Source: Bacteroides stercorirosoris (GTDB taxonomy: Bacteria > Bacteroidota > Bacteroidia > Bacteroidales > Bacteroidaceae). Taken from it: a stretch of 64,000 nucleotides of DNA. The notes under the pieces are model-generated. The model saw only the letters and a list, made by a program, of their open reading frames with translations. It searched no databases and was not told where the DNA came from. A program made the translations under genes and the position numbers. The stretch spans positions 79,133 to 143,132 of the forward strand of contig NZ_FQZN01000017.1 of the NCBI RefSeq assembly GCF_900142015.1, in the 5' to 3' direction. Below are positions 8,083 to 17,057 of the stretch, one piece after another. Within the stretch, counting starts at the first letter, position 1; every line of letters begins with the position of its first letter.

Positions 8083-9159
8083 CTATAAAGGTACGACCTC
8101 CCCAATCACGGGAACCAGCATATTCAGCGAATCTTGTTTCTGCATATTCTTTTCGTTCATCAGAGGTTCATCCCAAGGATGCCTTGCCAGAGCATATTTG
8201 GAATGATGTACCGTCAATATTCTTTTCGCTTTCAGTTCTCTGGCAGCCTTTCCCATATCCGAAGGCATCAGATGGATGTACTTCCAGTCTTCATTATATT
8301 GGCCGTTCTCCAGAATGGCAAGGTCTATATCGGGAAAGCGTTTTCCGATTTCTTCAAAATGAGAATCATATCCACCGTCTCCTGCCATATATAGCTTCTG
8401 AGACGGAGTTTCCAACAGGAAGGACGCCCACAAGGTCTGGTTGGCTTTCAGACCACGCCCGGAGAAATGCCGTGTCGGGAGACAATAAGCGGTAAAGCCG
8501 TTATCCAGTGCGGCATTTTCCTGCCAATCCAATTCCACAAGCTGTTCTTTTCTGTATCCCCAATGTTCCAGATGTTCGCCGACACCCAATCCGCAAATCA
8601 CCTTGCCCACCCGGTCTTTCAGACTTTTCACAGTGCGATAGTCCAAGTGGTCCCAATGATCGTGGCTGATTACCAGATAATCAATGTCCGGCATATCCTC
8701 CGGCTTATAAATATCGGTTCCCTTGAATGGTTTATTGACAAAGGACACAGGGGAAGCCATGCAGAATACAGGGTCAACCAGAATACGTTTTCCGTCTATC
8801 TGGATAAAGTAAGAGGAATGCCCGAACCAGATGAGTACATCTTTATCACGCTCCAATTTATGCAAGTCCGTTTTAATGGTCGGAACTGCATTCTCCGGTC
8901 TCAATCCTTCCGGCTTGCGGAACAGGAAGGAAAGCATCGCTCCAAAACGCCCCTTATCCGACGCCATCACCGGTGTCTGGTGCAGATTGCTGAACTGACC
9001 GTCACGGTAATGGGGCGAACGTTTGATTCTCTCCAAGCGCTCACCTTGGGGCAACCTGCCGAAGCTCGGCTGATTGATAAAAGCGAATACGGAAATGCAT
9101 ATTACTGCTATGACCGCTATTAGTATTCCAAACCACATACGTACTTTTGTTTTTCTCAT
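8083..9159 (-). CDS. Metallo-beta-lactamase-fold hydrolase, membrane-anchored (UlaG/NAPE-PLD-like)
   Basis: A 358-residue protein with one N-terminal membrane anchor (about residues 9-28), so the catalytic domain probably faces the periplasm. The zinc-binding signature is intact: SHDHWDHLD, a later His in LPTRHFSGRG, and Asp in MAGDGGYD. The layout, including the GHSSYFIQIDGKRILVDPVF strand, matches UlaG-like and N-acylphosphatidylethanolamine phospholipase D-like hydrolases. The substrate cannot be read from sequence. It is the last gene of a tight minus-strand operon, 18 bp after the aldo/keto reductase gene, so its job is probably tied to that pathway. Confidence 0.88.
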   Translation of the reverse strand: MRKTKVRMWFGILIAVIAVICISVFAFINQPSFGRLPQGERLERIKRSPHYRDGQFSNLHQTPVMASDKGRFGAMLSFLFRKPEGLRPENAVPTIKTDLHKLERDKDVLIWFGHSSYFIQIDGKRILVDPVFCMASPVSFVNKPFKGTDIYKPEDMPDIDYLVISHDHWDHLDYRTVKSLKDRVGKVICGLGVGEHLEHWGYRKEQLVELDWQENAALDNGFTAYCLPTRHFSGRGLKANQTLWASFLLETPSQKLYMAGDGGYDSHFEEIGKRFPDIDLAILENGQYNEDWKYIHLMPSDMGKAARELKAKRILTVHHSKYALARHPWDEPLMNEKNMQKQDSLNMLVPVIGEVVPL

Positions 9160-9177
9160 TCTAAATTAGTTTACGAG

Positions 9178-10581
9178 CTACAACGTTTCCTGTTTCAACT
9201 GTTCCACAAACGCATCAATGCGTCTCAGTTCCTTAGGAATATTGATACTCTGCGGACAGTGGGGCGAGCATTGGTCGCAACCGATGCAATGGCTTGCCTG
9301 GCGCAGGCGTGGCACACTGCGGTCGTATCCTACAAGGAAAGCACGACGCGCCTGCCTGTAATTCTCATCCTGCTGGCTCTTCGGCACATTGCCTTCATTC
9401 ACACATTTATTATAATGGATAAGCACAGCAGGAATATCAATACCATACGGGCAAGGCATGCAATATTTGCAGTCATTGCAAGGCACCGTAGGATATTTCA
9501 GCATCAACTGCGCCGTTTCTTCCAGAAACTCCTTATCATCCTCGGTCAGAGGAATCAGCGGGGAGTATGTACGGATATTATCTTGCAGATGCTCCATATA
9601 CGTCATACCACTCAACACCGTCAACACCAGTTCCGGGGAACCGGCAAAGCGGAATGCCCACGACGCCACACTATCTTCCGGGCGACGTTGTTTAAGACGC
9701 GTCATGATATGAGTGGGCACATTGGAGAGGCGTCCTCCCAACAGCGGTTCCATAATGACCGCCGGAATATTGCGCTTCACCAATTCATCATACAGATAAT
9801 CCGCATTCACATTGCGTCCCGAAGCATGTTTCCAATCCACATAATTAAGCTGTATCTGCACAAAATCCCATTTCACTTCATCGTGCAGGGAGAGCGCATA
9901 ATCATATGTATCTACCGAACCATGAAAAGAGAATCCCAGATTGCGGATACGCCCCGCCTCCCGCTCTTTCAACAGAAATTCCATCATTCCGTTATCAATA
10001 TACCGTGCCTTGAAAGCCTCCGTTCCGCCACCACCGATGGAGTGGAGCAGATAATAATCGATATAATCCGTCTGCAAATCCTCGAACGACTTGCGATACA
10101 TGGCAATGGAATTCTCACGGCTATAATTACTGAAATTAGAGAGTTTGGTAGCAATGAACAGTTTCTCACGCGGATGACGTTTCAGCGCAATGCCTGTTGA
10201 CTTCTCCGACCATCCCTGCACATAAACCGGGGATGTATCGAAATAATTCACCCCGTGTGCGATGGCATAATCCACCAATTCGTTTACGGCATCCTGGTCA
10301 ATCATATCCCCTTTCCCGTCCGGTGAAGGAACAGTAGGCCAGCGCATACAGCCATAGCCGAGAAGTGAAACACGATCTTTCTGAGCCACAGAGGTGCGGT
10401 AAGTCATTTTATCCGTAGGCACCGGCGTAGATGCAGTACCTCCGGGCGTCACCCCGTCTTTTTGCTTGCAGCTATAAAGAGTGGCGGCAGCCGTAGTAGT
10501 GGCAGCACTGATACCCACTATTTTCAGGAAATCCCTGCGGTTTATATTTTTATTATGTTCTTCCATATATGTTTCTAACAT
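9178..10581 (-). CDS. Exported aldo/keto reductase with C-terminal 4Fe-4S clusters
   Basis: A 467-residue protein. The N-terminus has a twin-arginine motif (NRRDFLKIVG) followed by a hydrophobic segment ending LYSC, so Tat export and perhaps lipidation are likely. Residues of about 60-360 form an aldo/keto reductase barrel (LGYGCMRWP, FDTSPVYVQGWSE, IDYYLLHS, LGFSFHGS). The C-terminal part has two Cys clusters, CNDCKYCMPCPYGIDIP and CIGCDQCSPHCPQSINIP. This domain order is typical of Bacteroides Fe-S aldo/keto reductases of unknown substrate. Tat export of a folded cofactor-bearing enzyme fits its place 16 bp after the membrane polyferredoxin gene, a possible electron donor. The start could be the first ATG or the MEEHNKN Met five codons on. 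Confidence 0.9.
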   Translation of the reverse strand: MLETYMEEHNKNINRRDFLKIVGISAATTTAAATLYSCKQKDGVTPGGTASTPVPTDKMTYRTSVAQKDRVSLLGYGCMRWPTVPSPDGKGDMIDQDAVNELVDYAIAHGVNYFDTSPVYVQGWSEKSTGIALKRHPREKLFIATKLSNFSNYSRENSIAMYRKSFEDLQTDYIDYYLLHSIGGGGTEAFKARYIDNGMMEFLLKEREAGRIRNLGFSFHGSVDTYDYALSLHDEVKWDFVQIQLNYVDWKHASGRNVNADYLYDELVKRNIPAVIMEPLLGGRLSNVPTHIMTRLKQRRPEDSVASWAFRFAGSPELVLTVLSGMTYMEHLQDNIRTYSPLIPLTEDDKEFLEETAQLMLKYPTVPCNDCKYCMPCPYGIDIPAVLIHYNKCVNEGNVPKSQQDENYRQARRAFLVGYDRSVPRLRQASHCIGCDQCSPHCPQSINIPKELRRIDAFVEQLKQETL

Positions 10582-10597
10582 TTATCACATTATCATC

Positions 10598-12103
10598 TTA
10601 TATCACCCTATGTCTCTCATGCCCTTCCACATAAATAGCACTGAACGGACGTGCCGGACAAAGATTCTCACAGGCTCCGCAACCGATGCAACGCTCCACG
10701 TTGACGGCCGGGATTTTCGGGGACTTGTCATCATTCGCATCAGAAGGCACCATCGTAATGGCAGCAGCCGGACAATGACGGGCACAGTTTCCACAATTCA
10801 CCCCGTCCGTCAGGGGCACGCAGTTCTTCTTAATCCACACGGCGTGGCCTATCTGAATAGACGATTTATCGGCCAGACTGGTGAGATGAATAGCATCCGT
10901 GGGACACACCTCGGCACACTTGGCACATTCCGGACGGCAATAACCACGTTCATAAGACATCTCCGGCTGCATCAATGTCATCAGATTGCCGGAAGGACGC
11001 AATACCTGATTAGGACACACCGACACACAAAGCTGGCAAGCCGTACAATGCTCCGTAAAGTTGCGCGCTCCCAATGAACCTGCCGGGAAAATAGGCGTCG
11101 TGCGCTTGGGAATCTTTTTATCTTCGATAACCGCCAGTCCGCCATCCACCTTTTTCTCTTGCGCTTTCAGCAAGGTGCTTGTGGCAAATATGGCTCCGGC
11201 AGAGAAGAAGGCACGGCGTGCATTATCCACCTGTTCCGGTGACACGCTATTCACCTTTCCGGCAGCCACCGGTTGCAGTGTTTCTTTACGCGGACGTTCA
11301 TAGCGGATGGCTCCCTTCTTGCATTTTCCAATGCAATCCATGCAAGCCACACAACGGCTATAATCTATTTTATGGGCTTTCGGGTCGATGCAGGCCGCTT
11401 TACAGTTGCGTGCACACAGTCCACAGCCATTGCATTTACTGGTATCAATCACCGGTTTCAGCAAAGAAAAACGTGACAGGAATCCCAGCACCGTGCCCAC
11501 CGGACAAATCGTATTACAATATGTACGTCCGTTGCGCCAAGCCAGCACAGCCAGAATGACAAACGTCAGGGCAGCTATCGCAAAAGTCCCCACAGCCTTC
11601 ATCCACACGTCCACGGAATAAAACATATAGCTGTCCGCACGTTCCGCCAGATAGGCAAGCAGGTTATTTCCCCACTGATATACCGGGGCAAAGAGATTGG
11701 AGGCAATCCGACCATACGAACTGTAAGGTGCAAGCAGCGCCACCAGAGAGCCGACGCCCCCTATCAAAGCCAATATAAACACGCCCAATACTCCATAGCG
11801 CAACCAATTGAGTGCAGGCGAATAAGAGTAGCGGTTCTTCTTCCGCTTTTTGCCCAGCCATGAAACCACGTCCTGAAAGACACCCAGCGGACATATTACC
11901 GAACAATACACACGTCCCAAAAGCAACGTCAGCACAATCAGGGCTATCACAACCCCTACATTCAAGGCTAACAACGCAGGCAAGAATTGAATTTTAGCCA
12001 TCCAGTCGAACCAACCATGCAGTGTCCCCGTGAAGTCGAGGAACAGCAGCGTAATCAGCACAAAGAAGAAAATGGCAACCGTTAGTCTGATTTTTCGTAA
12101 CAT
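10598..12103 (-). CDS. Membrane polyferredoxin (NapH/NosR/CcoG-like 4Fe-4S protein)
   Basis: A 501-residue protein. About five hydrophobic helices in the first 215 residues carry two CxxxCP motifs, CSVICPLG and CNTICPVG, as in NapH and NosR. Then follow ferredoxin motifs CNGCGLCARNCKAAC and CVACMDCIGKC, a hydrophobic stretch near residue 300 (RRAFFSAGAIFATSTLL), and four more cysteine groups: CTACQLCVSVCP, CRPECAKCAEVCP, CGNCARHCP and CIGCGACENLCP. This makes six ferredoxin-like cluster motifs in addition to the CxxxCP pair. Such proteins carry electrons between membrane quinols or cytoplasmic donors and periplasmic reductases. The RRAFFSAG stretch hints at a second membrane or Tat-like segment. 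It sits 19 bp after the S-component gene. Confidence 0.9.
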   Translation of the reverse strand: MLRKIRLTVAIFFFVLITLLFLDFTGTLHGWFDWMAKIQFLPALLALNVGVVIALIVLTLLLGRVYCSVICPLGVFQDVVSWLGKKRKKNRYSYSPALNWLRYGVLGVFILALIGGVGSLVALLAPYSSYGRIASNLFAPVYQWGNNLLAYLAERADSYMFYSVDVWMKAVGTFAIAALTFVILAVLAWRNGRTYCNTICPVGTVLGFLSRFSLLKPVIDTSKCNGCGLCARNCKAACIDPKAHKIDYSRCVACMDCIGKCKKGAIRYERPRKETLQPVAAGKVNSVSPEQVDNARRAFFSAGAIFATSTLLKAQEKKVDGGLAVIEDKKIPKRTTPIFPAGSLGARNFTEHCTACQLCVSVCPNQVLRPSGNLMTLMQPEMSYERGYCRPECAKCAEVCPTDAIHLTSLADKSSIQIGHAVWIKKNCVPLTDGVNCGNCARHCPAAAITMVPSDANDDKSPKIPAVNVERCIGCGACENLCPARPFSAIYVEGHERHRVI

Positions 12104-12122
12104 ACTTCTATTTTATGGAATA

Positions 12123-12635
12123 TCATTTATAAACCAAATACTTAATGAACAGATAGCCACCCAGCACCTGCAATACCATTCCCGGAATACCGATACGGAA
12201 ATCCTGAAAGGCAAGAGTGAAGTTACCCAGCATGGCCCACTCGCCCAGTGTGCCCGCAAGCTGATAAGCCAGAACCACCAATGCCAGCATCGGGACAGAA
12301 ACACGCTTGAAGCGGTTGGCAACAGTTCCGGCAGCCATAGCCAGCAAGGCCGATTTCAGTAGTATAGCCGGAAGCATGCCCGCAGCAGGCATACCGAAAA
12401 GCAGATGATTCAAAACCGGAGAAAAGACAGCAGTCAGTAACCCTACTTTCCAACCATATTTATAAGCTGCGATAAGCGTAAAGAAATAAATGGGAAGCAG
12501 CGTGAGGCCGCCTTGCGGGATAAGATGGCAAAGCTGAGGCAGAGCCAGGTTGCCCAGAATGAAAAGAGCAGCGGCAAAATACGTTTTCACATTGCCGTAA
12601 TCCAGAGAATACAGTCTGATAGTTGTTGTTTTCAT
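12123..12635 (-). CDS. ECF-type transporter S component-like membrane protein
   Basis: A 170-residue protein with about five to six hydrophobic helices. Its pattern, with a YFAAALFILGNLALPQL first helix and the central GWKVGLLTAVFSP segment, matches the substrate-binding S components of energy-coupling factor transporters. No ATPase (A) or T subunit is encoded in the window, so it would have to share a remote EcfAAT module or work alone as some S components do. It sits between a TonB receptor gene (14 bp gap) and a polyferredoxin gene, which suggests inner-membrane import of whatever the receptor brings in. The ligand is unknown. Confidence 0.7.
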   Translation of the reverse strand: MKTTTIRLYSLDYGNVKTYFAAALFILGNLALPQLCHLIPQGGLTLLPIYFFTLIAAYKYGWKVGLLTAVFSPVLNHLLFGMPAAGMLPAILLKSALLAMAAGTVANRFKRVSVPMLALVVLAYQLAGTLGEWAMLGNFTLAFQDFRIGIPGMVLQVLGGYLFIKYLVYK

Positions 12636-12649
12636 AATCTATATACTTA

Positions 12650-14560
12650 TTAAAAATTGATGTTTACTCCACCCATAAAAGTAGCTTTCGGCATCGGATA
12701 GCCGGCTATTATTTCGTAACGTTGTGCCAGCAGGTTCTCGCCACGCACATAGAACGACAGGTAATGGGTCGCTTTGAAGCTCCCCTGCATATCCCACAGC
12801 ACAAAGTTCTCCTTGGTTTCCGCATCCAGGTCGGTATAAAGTCCTTTCACATATTGGATGCCCGTAGATGCGCTCCAACGTCCTTTCCTGAAGTTCACAC
12901 CTCCGTAAAGTTTATGTTCGGGAGATGCCAGCACAGGATTCTCCATATGAAGCCAGCTATAATTTGCCGTGACACCCCATGTTGAATTGAACCGGTATCC
13001 TATGTTGGCTTCCGCTCCCCAGTTCTCAATCTCACCGGAGTTCTGGTTCAGCATACCGCTTCCGGCCGGGTTGGGAAGACGCAGAATCAGGTTTTCACCA
13101 TTGATATAGAACACATTTACGCCGTATGACAAACGGTTTTCCATAAGGCGCTGCGAGAAGGAAAGTTCATAATTCCACAGTTTCTCGGGCTTCAAATCAG
13201 GATTTTGCGGAGGGAACATATACATTTCGCGAATGGTGGGATTGCGAAATCCCTTACTTGCCATTGCCTTGATTTCCGCATCTTTCGGGAGGTGGAAGGC
13301 CAGACCGACTTGTGGAATAAACTCCGTCCCTGTCTGCGAATGATGGTCTACGCGTGCACCGGCATTCAGTGTGAGCCAGGTGACGATGTCCTGCCGGAAG
13401 TCTACATATCCGGCTACTTCATTCAGGGATTTATCCGCCGAAGTTTCACGATGTCCGTCAGAGAATTTGTTCCATGCTTCACCGCCGAAATGAAAATAAT
13501 CGGCTCCTACAGTCACCCGGTTCCCTTTGAAAAGTTGCAAGCTCTGATACCATGATACACCGAGCATCTGGTCGTTGGAGTTGAAGCGGTAGTCAAGCGG
13601 TTTTCCGCCGGGCTGGTAGCCGTCGTTTATCCAGTGGTCTCCCCAGTTATAGAAGAAACTCAATGCTCCCGAGGTCTTTTCGTAATGATTCTCCAGAGCA
13701 AAAGAGGTCATACCGCGAGTGATGCGCTGGTCGTTGTCGATATAAGGGCGACTTACCGACCCCGGATTGGTGGCATTGAAACGGGTGATATTCACATCTC
13801 CCCACAGCTTCCAGTTGTCCGTGAAGTCATAACCCAACTTGGCATAACCGCCGTATTGTTCAAAGCCCATATCGGCCCGATGCCCGTCCGTACGATTATA
13901 AGAAGCCGTCACCGTACTGCTGAAACGTCCTTTCCGGATGCGGTTGGTAGCTTCGGTCTGCAAGGTTCCATAAGAACCGGCACCGATGTTGATGCTTGTA
14001 TTCACACCGTCTTCCTGCATCTTGCGGGTGACGATGTTGATGACGCCACCCATGGCATTGGAACCGTAAAGCACCGATGCCGGACCACGAAGCACTTCCA
14101 CTCGCTCCGCCATCATCGTTTGGTAAGCATCGGCGATGGGATGTCCCATCAAACCCATATATTGAGGATGTCCGTCAATCAAAACCAACAGTCCGGTAGT
14201 GGGTAACCCCGCCTGTGCAGGACCTCCGATTCCACGCAGCGACATCTGTCCTGATGCACCTGTGGCCACACCATACCCCATCACACCGCGTGAAGTGGAG
14301 AAGAAACCGGGCACCTGGGAGTTCAGCACCGGAAGTACGGAAGCCTGTTGGCTCGCTTCAAGTTGCGGACGTCCCACCACTGATACGGTCATGGGCAGAT
14401 GGCGTACATCCGTTTCGCTGCGTGTGCCCGTCACCACCACTTCATTAATAGCGTAGCTTCTCGCTACCTGTGTGCTGTCCTTGCCGGTTTGTGCTTGCAG
14501 GCTTGCCGCACTTATCAAGCAGCCTGTACATAATGCAAGTATCGTTCTCTCTTTTTTCAT
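12650..14560 (-). CDS. TonB-dependent outer membrane receptor (BtuB-like)
   Basis: A receptor of 636 residues. The signal peptide begins at MKKERTILALC and ends at LQAQ. A plug domain follows, with the TonB-box-like INEVVVTGTR, SLRGIGGPAQ and VEVLRGPASVLYGSNAMGG. The remainder is a 22-strand type barrel with aromatic strand ends, closing with TFMGGVNINF. It lacks the N-terminal CarboxypepD_reg domain of SusC-type receptors, so it is closer to BtuB or siderophore and metal receptors. The ATG at 14560 is preferred over one 21 codons upstream, because it directly starts the signal peptide. A -7 element TATATTTG lies at 14609-14602. It is the first gene of the operon. Confidence 0.92.
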   Translation of the reverse strand: MKKERTILALCTGCLISAASLQAQTGKDSTQVARSYAINEVVVTGTRSETDVRHLPMTVSVVGRPQLEASQQASVLPVLNSQVPGFFSTSRGVMGYGVATGASGQMSLRGIGGPAQAGLPTTGLLVLIDGHPQYMGLMGHPIADAYQTMMAERVEVLRGPASVLYGSNAMGGVINIVTRKMQEDGVNTSINIGAGSYGTLQTEATNRIRKGRFSSTVTASYNRTDGHRADMGFEQYGGYAKLGYDFTDNWKLWGDVNITRFNATNPGSVSRPYIDNDQRITRGMTSFALENHYEKTSGALSFFYNWGDHWINDGYQPGGKPLDYRFNSNDQMLGVSWYQSLQLFKGNRVTVGADYFHFGGEAWNKFSDGHRETSADKSLNEVAGYVDFRQDIVTWLTLNAGARVDHHSQTGTEFIPQVGLAFHLPKDAEIKAMASKGFRNPTIREMYMFPPQNPDLKPEKLWNYELSFSQRLMENRLSYGVNVFYINGENLILRLPNPAGSGMLNQNSGEIENWGAEANIGYRFNSTWGVTANYSWLHMENPVLASPEHKLYGGVNFRKGRWSASTGIQYVKGLYTDLDAETKENFVLWDMQGSFKATHYLSFYVRGENLLAQRYEIIAGYPMPKATFMGGVNINF

Positions 14561-14601
14561 CTTTAAAAACACTCTTTTTATTCTATAATAGTTTTCGATT
14601 G

Positions 14602-14609
14602 CAAATATA
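14602..14609 (-). promoter_or_regulatory. Promoter -7 element of the TonB/polyferredoxin operon
   Basis: The minus strand reads TATATTTG at 14609-14602, a match to the Bacteroides TAnnTTTG element, 41 bp before the receptor ATG and just after the LytTR regulator gene. A convincing TTTG -33 element at the usual 19-21 bp spacing is not seen, as expected for a promoter that needs an activator. Confidence 0.55.
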
Positions 14610-14683
14610 GGGACTGTTGTCAACAGAAACCGTAGACAAATTACAGTAGTATATACCTAAATTACTGATTAACGTCCTGTAAC

Positions 14684-15442
14684 CTAACCGTTATTACTCA
14701 CCAGCCACGACTTGAACTCAGACGCTTTATTCTTACTGATATAGACACGTTCGGGAACCTCCACATCGAGCGTCACCAACAGGCGGCTATCGAACCAGAT
14801 GGTTATATCCGTCACGCTGTTCCTGGCTATGATGAATTGCTTATTCGCCCGGATAAAGTCGGCGGGATTCAGAGAGGACATTATCTGTTCCAACGTCTTG
14901 GAGTACGGATACAGGGTCCCGTCTTTCAGATACACACACGTATTCTTATCCGCCGTATAAAAACACGAAACATCCCTCAGACTGACAGGCAGCAATTTAT
15001 CTTTATAGGGAATCAATAGCTTGTCTTTATATCTGGGCGCCGGTGCCAACAGGTTCAACTGAGACAAGTATTGCAGAATATCCTGACGGGTCAGCTTGCT
15101 ATACTTATCCAGTGCATGCTTCACATCCTCCACCTTCACCGGTTTCAGCAGGTAGTCCACGCTGTTCACCTTAAAGGCTTCTATCGCATAACGGTCGTAT
15201 GCCGTCGTAAAAACAATGGGGGTTTCCAGTTCCATCTTGTCGAAGATGGTAAATGCCGAGCCGTCCGACAAATGTATATCCATGAATATCAAATCCGGAG
15301 CCGGATTGGATTGCAGCCAATGGATAGTCTGGGTCACACTTTCCGTATTACCGGAAATCTGAATATCATAGGAGACTTCCTTAAGAATATCTACCAGATT
15401 CTCATAAGCGGCAGTCTCGTCTTCTACAATAAGCACTCTCAT
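14684..15442 (-). CDS. LytTR-family response regulator
   Basis: A 252-residue regulator. The receiver domain (about 1-120) has the acidic pair E7 D8, the phospho-acceptor Asp55 in IFMDIHLSDG, and the conserved Lys in YLLKPV. The LytTR DNA-binding domain (about 150-248) has the characteristic FYTADKNTCVYLKDG and FIRANKQFIIARN segments. It lies 35 bp after its kinase gene and 124 bp before the TonB operon on the same strand. The TonB operon is therefore its most likely target. LytTR regulators bind direct repeats upstream of target promoters. I did not find clear repeats here. Confidence 0.93.
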   Translation of the reverse strand: MRVLIVEDETAAYENLVDILKEVSYDIQISGNTESVTQTIHWLQSNPAPDLIFMDIHLSDGSAFTIFDKMELETPIVFTTAYDRYAIEAFKVNSVDYLLKPVKVEDVKHALDKYSKLTRQDILQYLSQLNLLAPAPRYKDKLLIPYKDKLLPVSLRDVSCFYTADKNTCVYLKDGTLYPYSKTLEQIMSSLNPADFIRANKQFIIARNSVTDITIWFDSRLLVTLDVEVPERVYISKNKASEFKSWLVSNNG

Positions 15443-15477
15443 ATCGCTACTCTTTTGTTTTGATATTGATTCTATTT

Positions 15478-16494
15478 TTATTTTAAAGGGAGATACACCC
15501 GGAATGTTTCTTCATCGCACTCCACCCGGATTTGCTTGTTCATCAGCAAAGCGAAACGGCTTTCCAGATTCTTCAATCCGGTTCCGTTGGTATCGGGCGG
15601 AGAGAGTTTGGGGTAAACAGGATTGGACACCACCAACTCGTTCCGCTCGTTCAGCCGGATGGAGATTTCCATCTTATGTTCACTGTCTATCATATTATGA
15701 ACGGTCACGTTCTCCACTAGTGGGAGCAATGAAAGCACCGGCAATGTCAGTTCATCCTGCACAGCCTCGTCTACCCGGATGGAGAACACCAGCTTATTGG
15801 CAAAGCGCACCTCCATCACGTAGCGGAAAGACTGGATGAATTCCAGTTCCTCCCTCAGCGTGACGAGCCCCTTCTTGTCACTCTGAAGAATGTAGCGGAA
15901 GATGTCGGACAACTCATGCACGTACATCAGTGTTTTCTCGTCATCCTTCTTGCGGATGAGCGATTGCACTCCGTTCAGTGAGTTAAAAAAGAAATGCGGG
16001 TTTATCTGGTTGGCCAATGCATCGCAACGGCTTTGCAAGTTCTCTATGCGCAGGCGCTCAATCTCGTGTTCCTTCTCCCGTTGTTTGGAGTAGAGCATGG
16101 AGATGTGACCGATAAGCGTGCAGAGGGAACACAGGATGAAGAATTGGGAAAGCAAGGTGCTGCCCAGAAAGTCGGTGCGGATGCCATACGAGGCAATCCA
16201 GTAGGAAACGGATGCAAACCCCGCGTAGGCAAGCAACGAATAGCCGAAGTTGCGGGCAAAGCGTTCCTTAAACTGTGCATCCGGTAGCCGGCGCAGATTA
16301 TAGCGTATCAACAGGCTAATCAGTGCCCAGAAGAAAAAGAAACGGTAGGCGAAATACCAATAAAACCCTGCGCAAACTCCCCAGAATTGTATATCCCAGG
16401 GGAGGCAGGCTATGTTGGGATATATAATGAAAACCGCACTAATCAGGCTGACCAGCGGCAGTTTACGGCTTATGTAGGTATCGAATGAGGACAT
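15478..16494 (-). CDS. LytS/YpdA-type sensor histidine kinase
   Basis: A membrane kinase of about 338 residues. Four hydrophobic segments form the N-terminal half. The cytoplasmic part begins with a short coiled coil (KQREKEHEIERLRIENLQ), then the His_kinase domain with its phospho-acceptor in NQINPHFFFNSLNG, then a compact HATPase (LPLVENVTVHN, GTGLKNLESR). The ATG at 16494 is chosen, and an in-frame ATG 22 codons upstream is less likely because it adds a non-hydrophobic leader. It pairs with the LytTR regulator that follows. The signal is unknown, but the absence of a large periplasmic domain suggests membrane or intramembrane sensing. Confidence 0.92.
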   Translation of the reverse strand: MSSFDTYISRKLPLVSLISAVFIIYPNIACLPWDIQFWGVCAGFYWYFAYRFFFFWALISLLIRYNLRRLPDAQFKERFARNFGYSLLAYAGFASVSYWIASYGIRTDFLGSTLLSQFFILCSLCTLIGHISMLYSKQREKEHEIERLRIENLQSRCDALANQINPHFFFNSLNGVQSLIRKKDDEKTLMYVHELSDIFRYILQSDKKGLVTLREELEFIQSFRYVMEVRFANKLVFSIRVDEAVQDELTLPVLSLLPLVENVTVHNMIDSEHKMEISIRLNERNELVVSNPVYPKLSPPDTNGTGLKNLESRFALLMNKQIRVECDEETFRVYLPLK

Positions 16495-16637
16495 ACGGTT
16501 TTCTTCTTTTCTGCAAAGAAAAACAAAATTATCGAGACGCGGTAGCGGCAAAAGAGGCAAAACGAAAAAACAGGGGGTAAAAGCGAATTTAACTTAAAAG
16601 GAAAGAGAGTGCATTAAAGATGAAAGAGGCAGAACTC

Positions 16638-16725
16638 ACCACAGATTACACGGATTGACACAGATTAAAATTAAAAAATTGATTATCAAAATAGATAATC
16701 TGTGGAAATCTGTGAAATCTGTGGT
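16638..16725. repeat. ACAGATT-type interspersed inverted repeat
   Basis: The stretch begins ACCACAGATTACACGGATT and ends AATCTGTGAAATCTGTGGT, with three ACAGATT-like words on each side of an A/T-rich centre. Each side is a tandem of roughly 10-11 bp units. Repeats of this kind are frequent between genes in Bacteroides genomes. It lies between the kinase gene and the HigBA pair. Confidence 0.7.
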
Positions 16726-16739
16726 TAAAAAGACTTTCT

Positions 16740-17057
16740 TTAAAGAATAGTCAGACTGACCCTTTTCCCCAACCCTTCGAAAATGCGGAAGAGAGTGGAA
16801 AGTTGTACATCTGCTTTTCCATTTTCGATACGTGAGATATAGGTTTTCTTTGTACCTATTTTCGCGGCAAGCTGCTCTTGGGTAAGACCGGCTTTCAGAC
16901 GTTCTTCTTTCAGACGTTCTGCAAGAATAAAGGCTTCTGCACCCCGTTCAAATTCATTGCGTTCCGGTGTGCCTTTCTGCCCGTATTCCACATCCAATAT
17001 TTCATCAAAGGTATGGCATCCTTTGACTGATTTTGCTTTAGCATTTGTTTCACTCAT
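16740..17057 (-). CDS. higA: HigA-type antitoxin (XRE helix-turn-helix)
   Basis: A 105-residue protein. A Xre-type helix-turn-helix lies at about residues 52-104: LKAGLTQEQLAAKIGTKKTY followed by ISRIENGKADVQLSTLFRI. The N-terminal 45 residues are charged and likely contact the toxin. The gene overlaps the toxin gene by 4 bp and follows it, the toxin-first order of higBA loci. HigA proteins neutralise the toxin and repress the shared promoter. A perfect palindrome overlaps that promoter (see 17429-17452). Confidence 0.88.
   Translation of the reverse strand: MSETNAKAKSVKGCHTFDEILDVEYGQKGTPERNEFERGAEAFILAERLKEERLKAGLTQEQLAAKIGTKKTYISRIENGKADVQLSTLFRIFEGLGKRVSLTIL

Noticed and set aside
9259..10200. 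Long open frame (313 codons) on the plus strand opposite the Fe-S aldo/keto reductase gene
   Set aside because: It mirrors the real gene on the minus strand, has many His, Ile and Arg residues of antisense type and no domain, signal peptide or promoter of its own.
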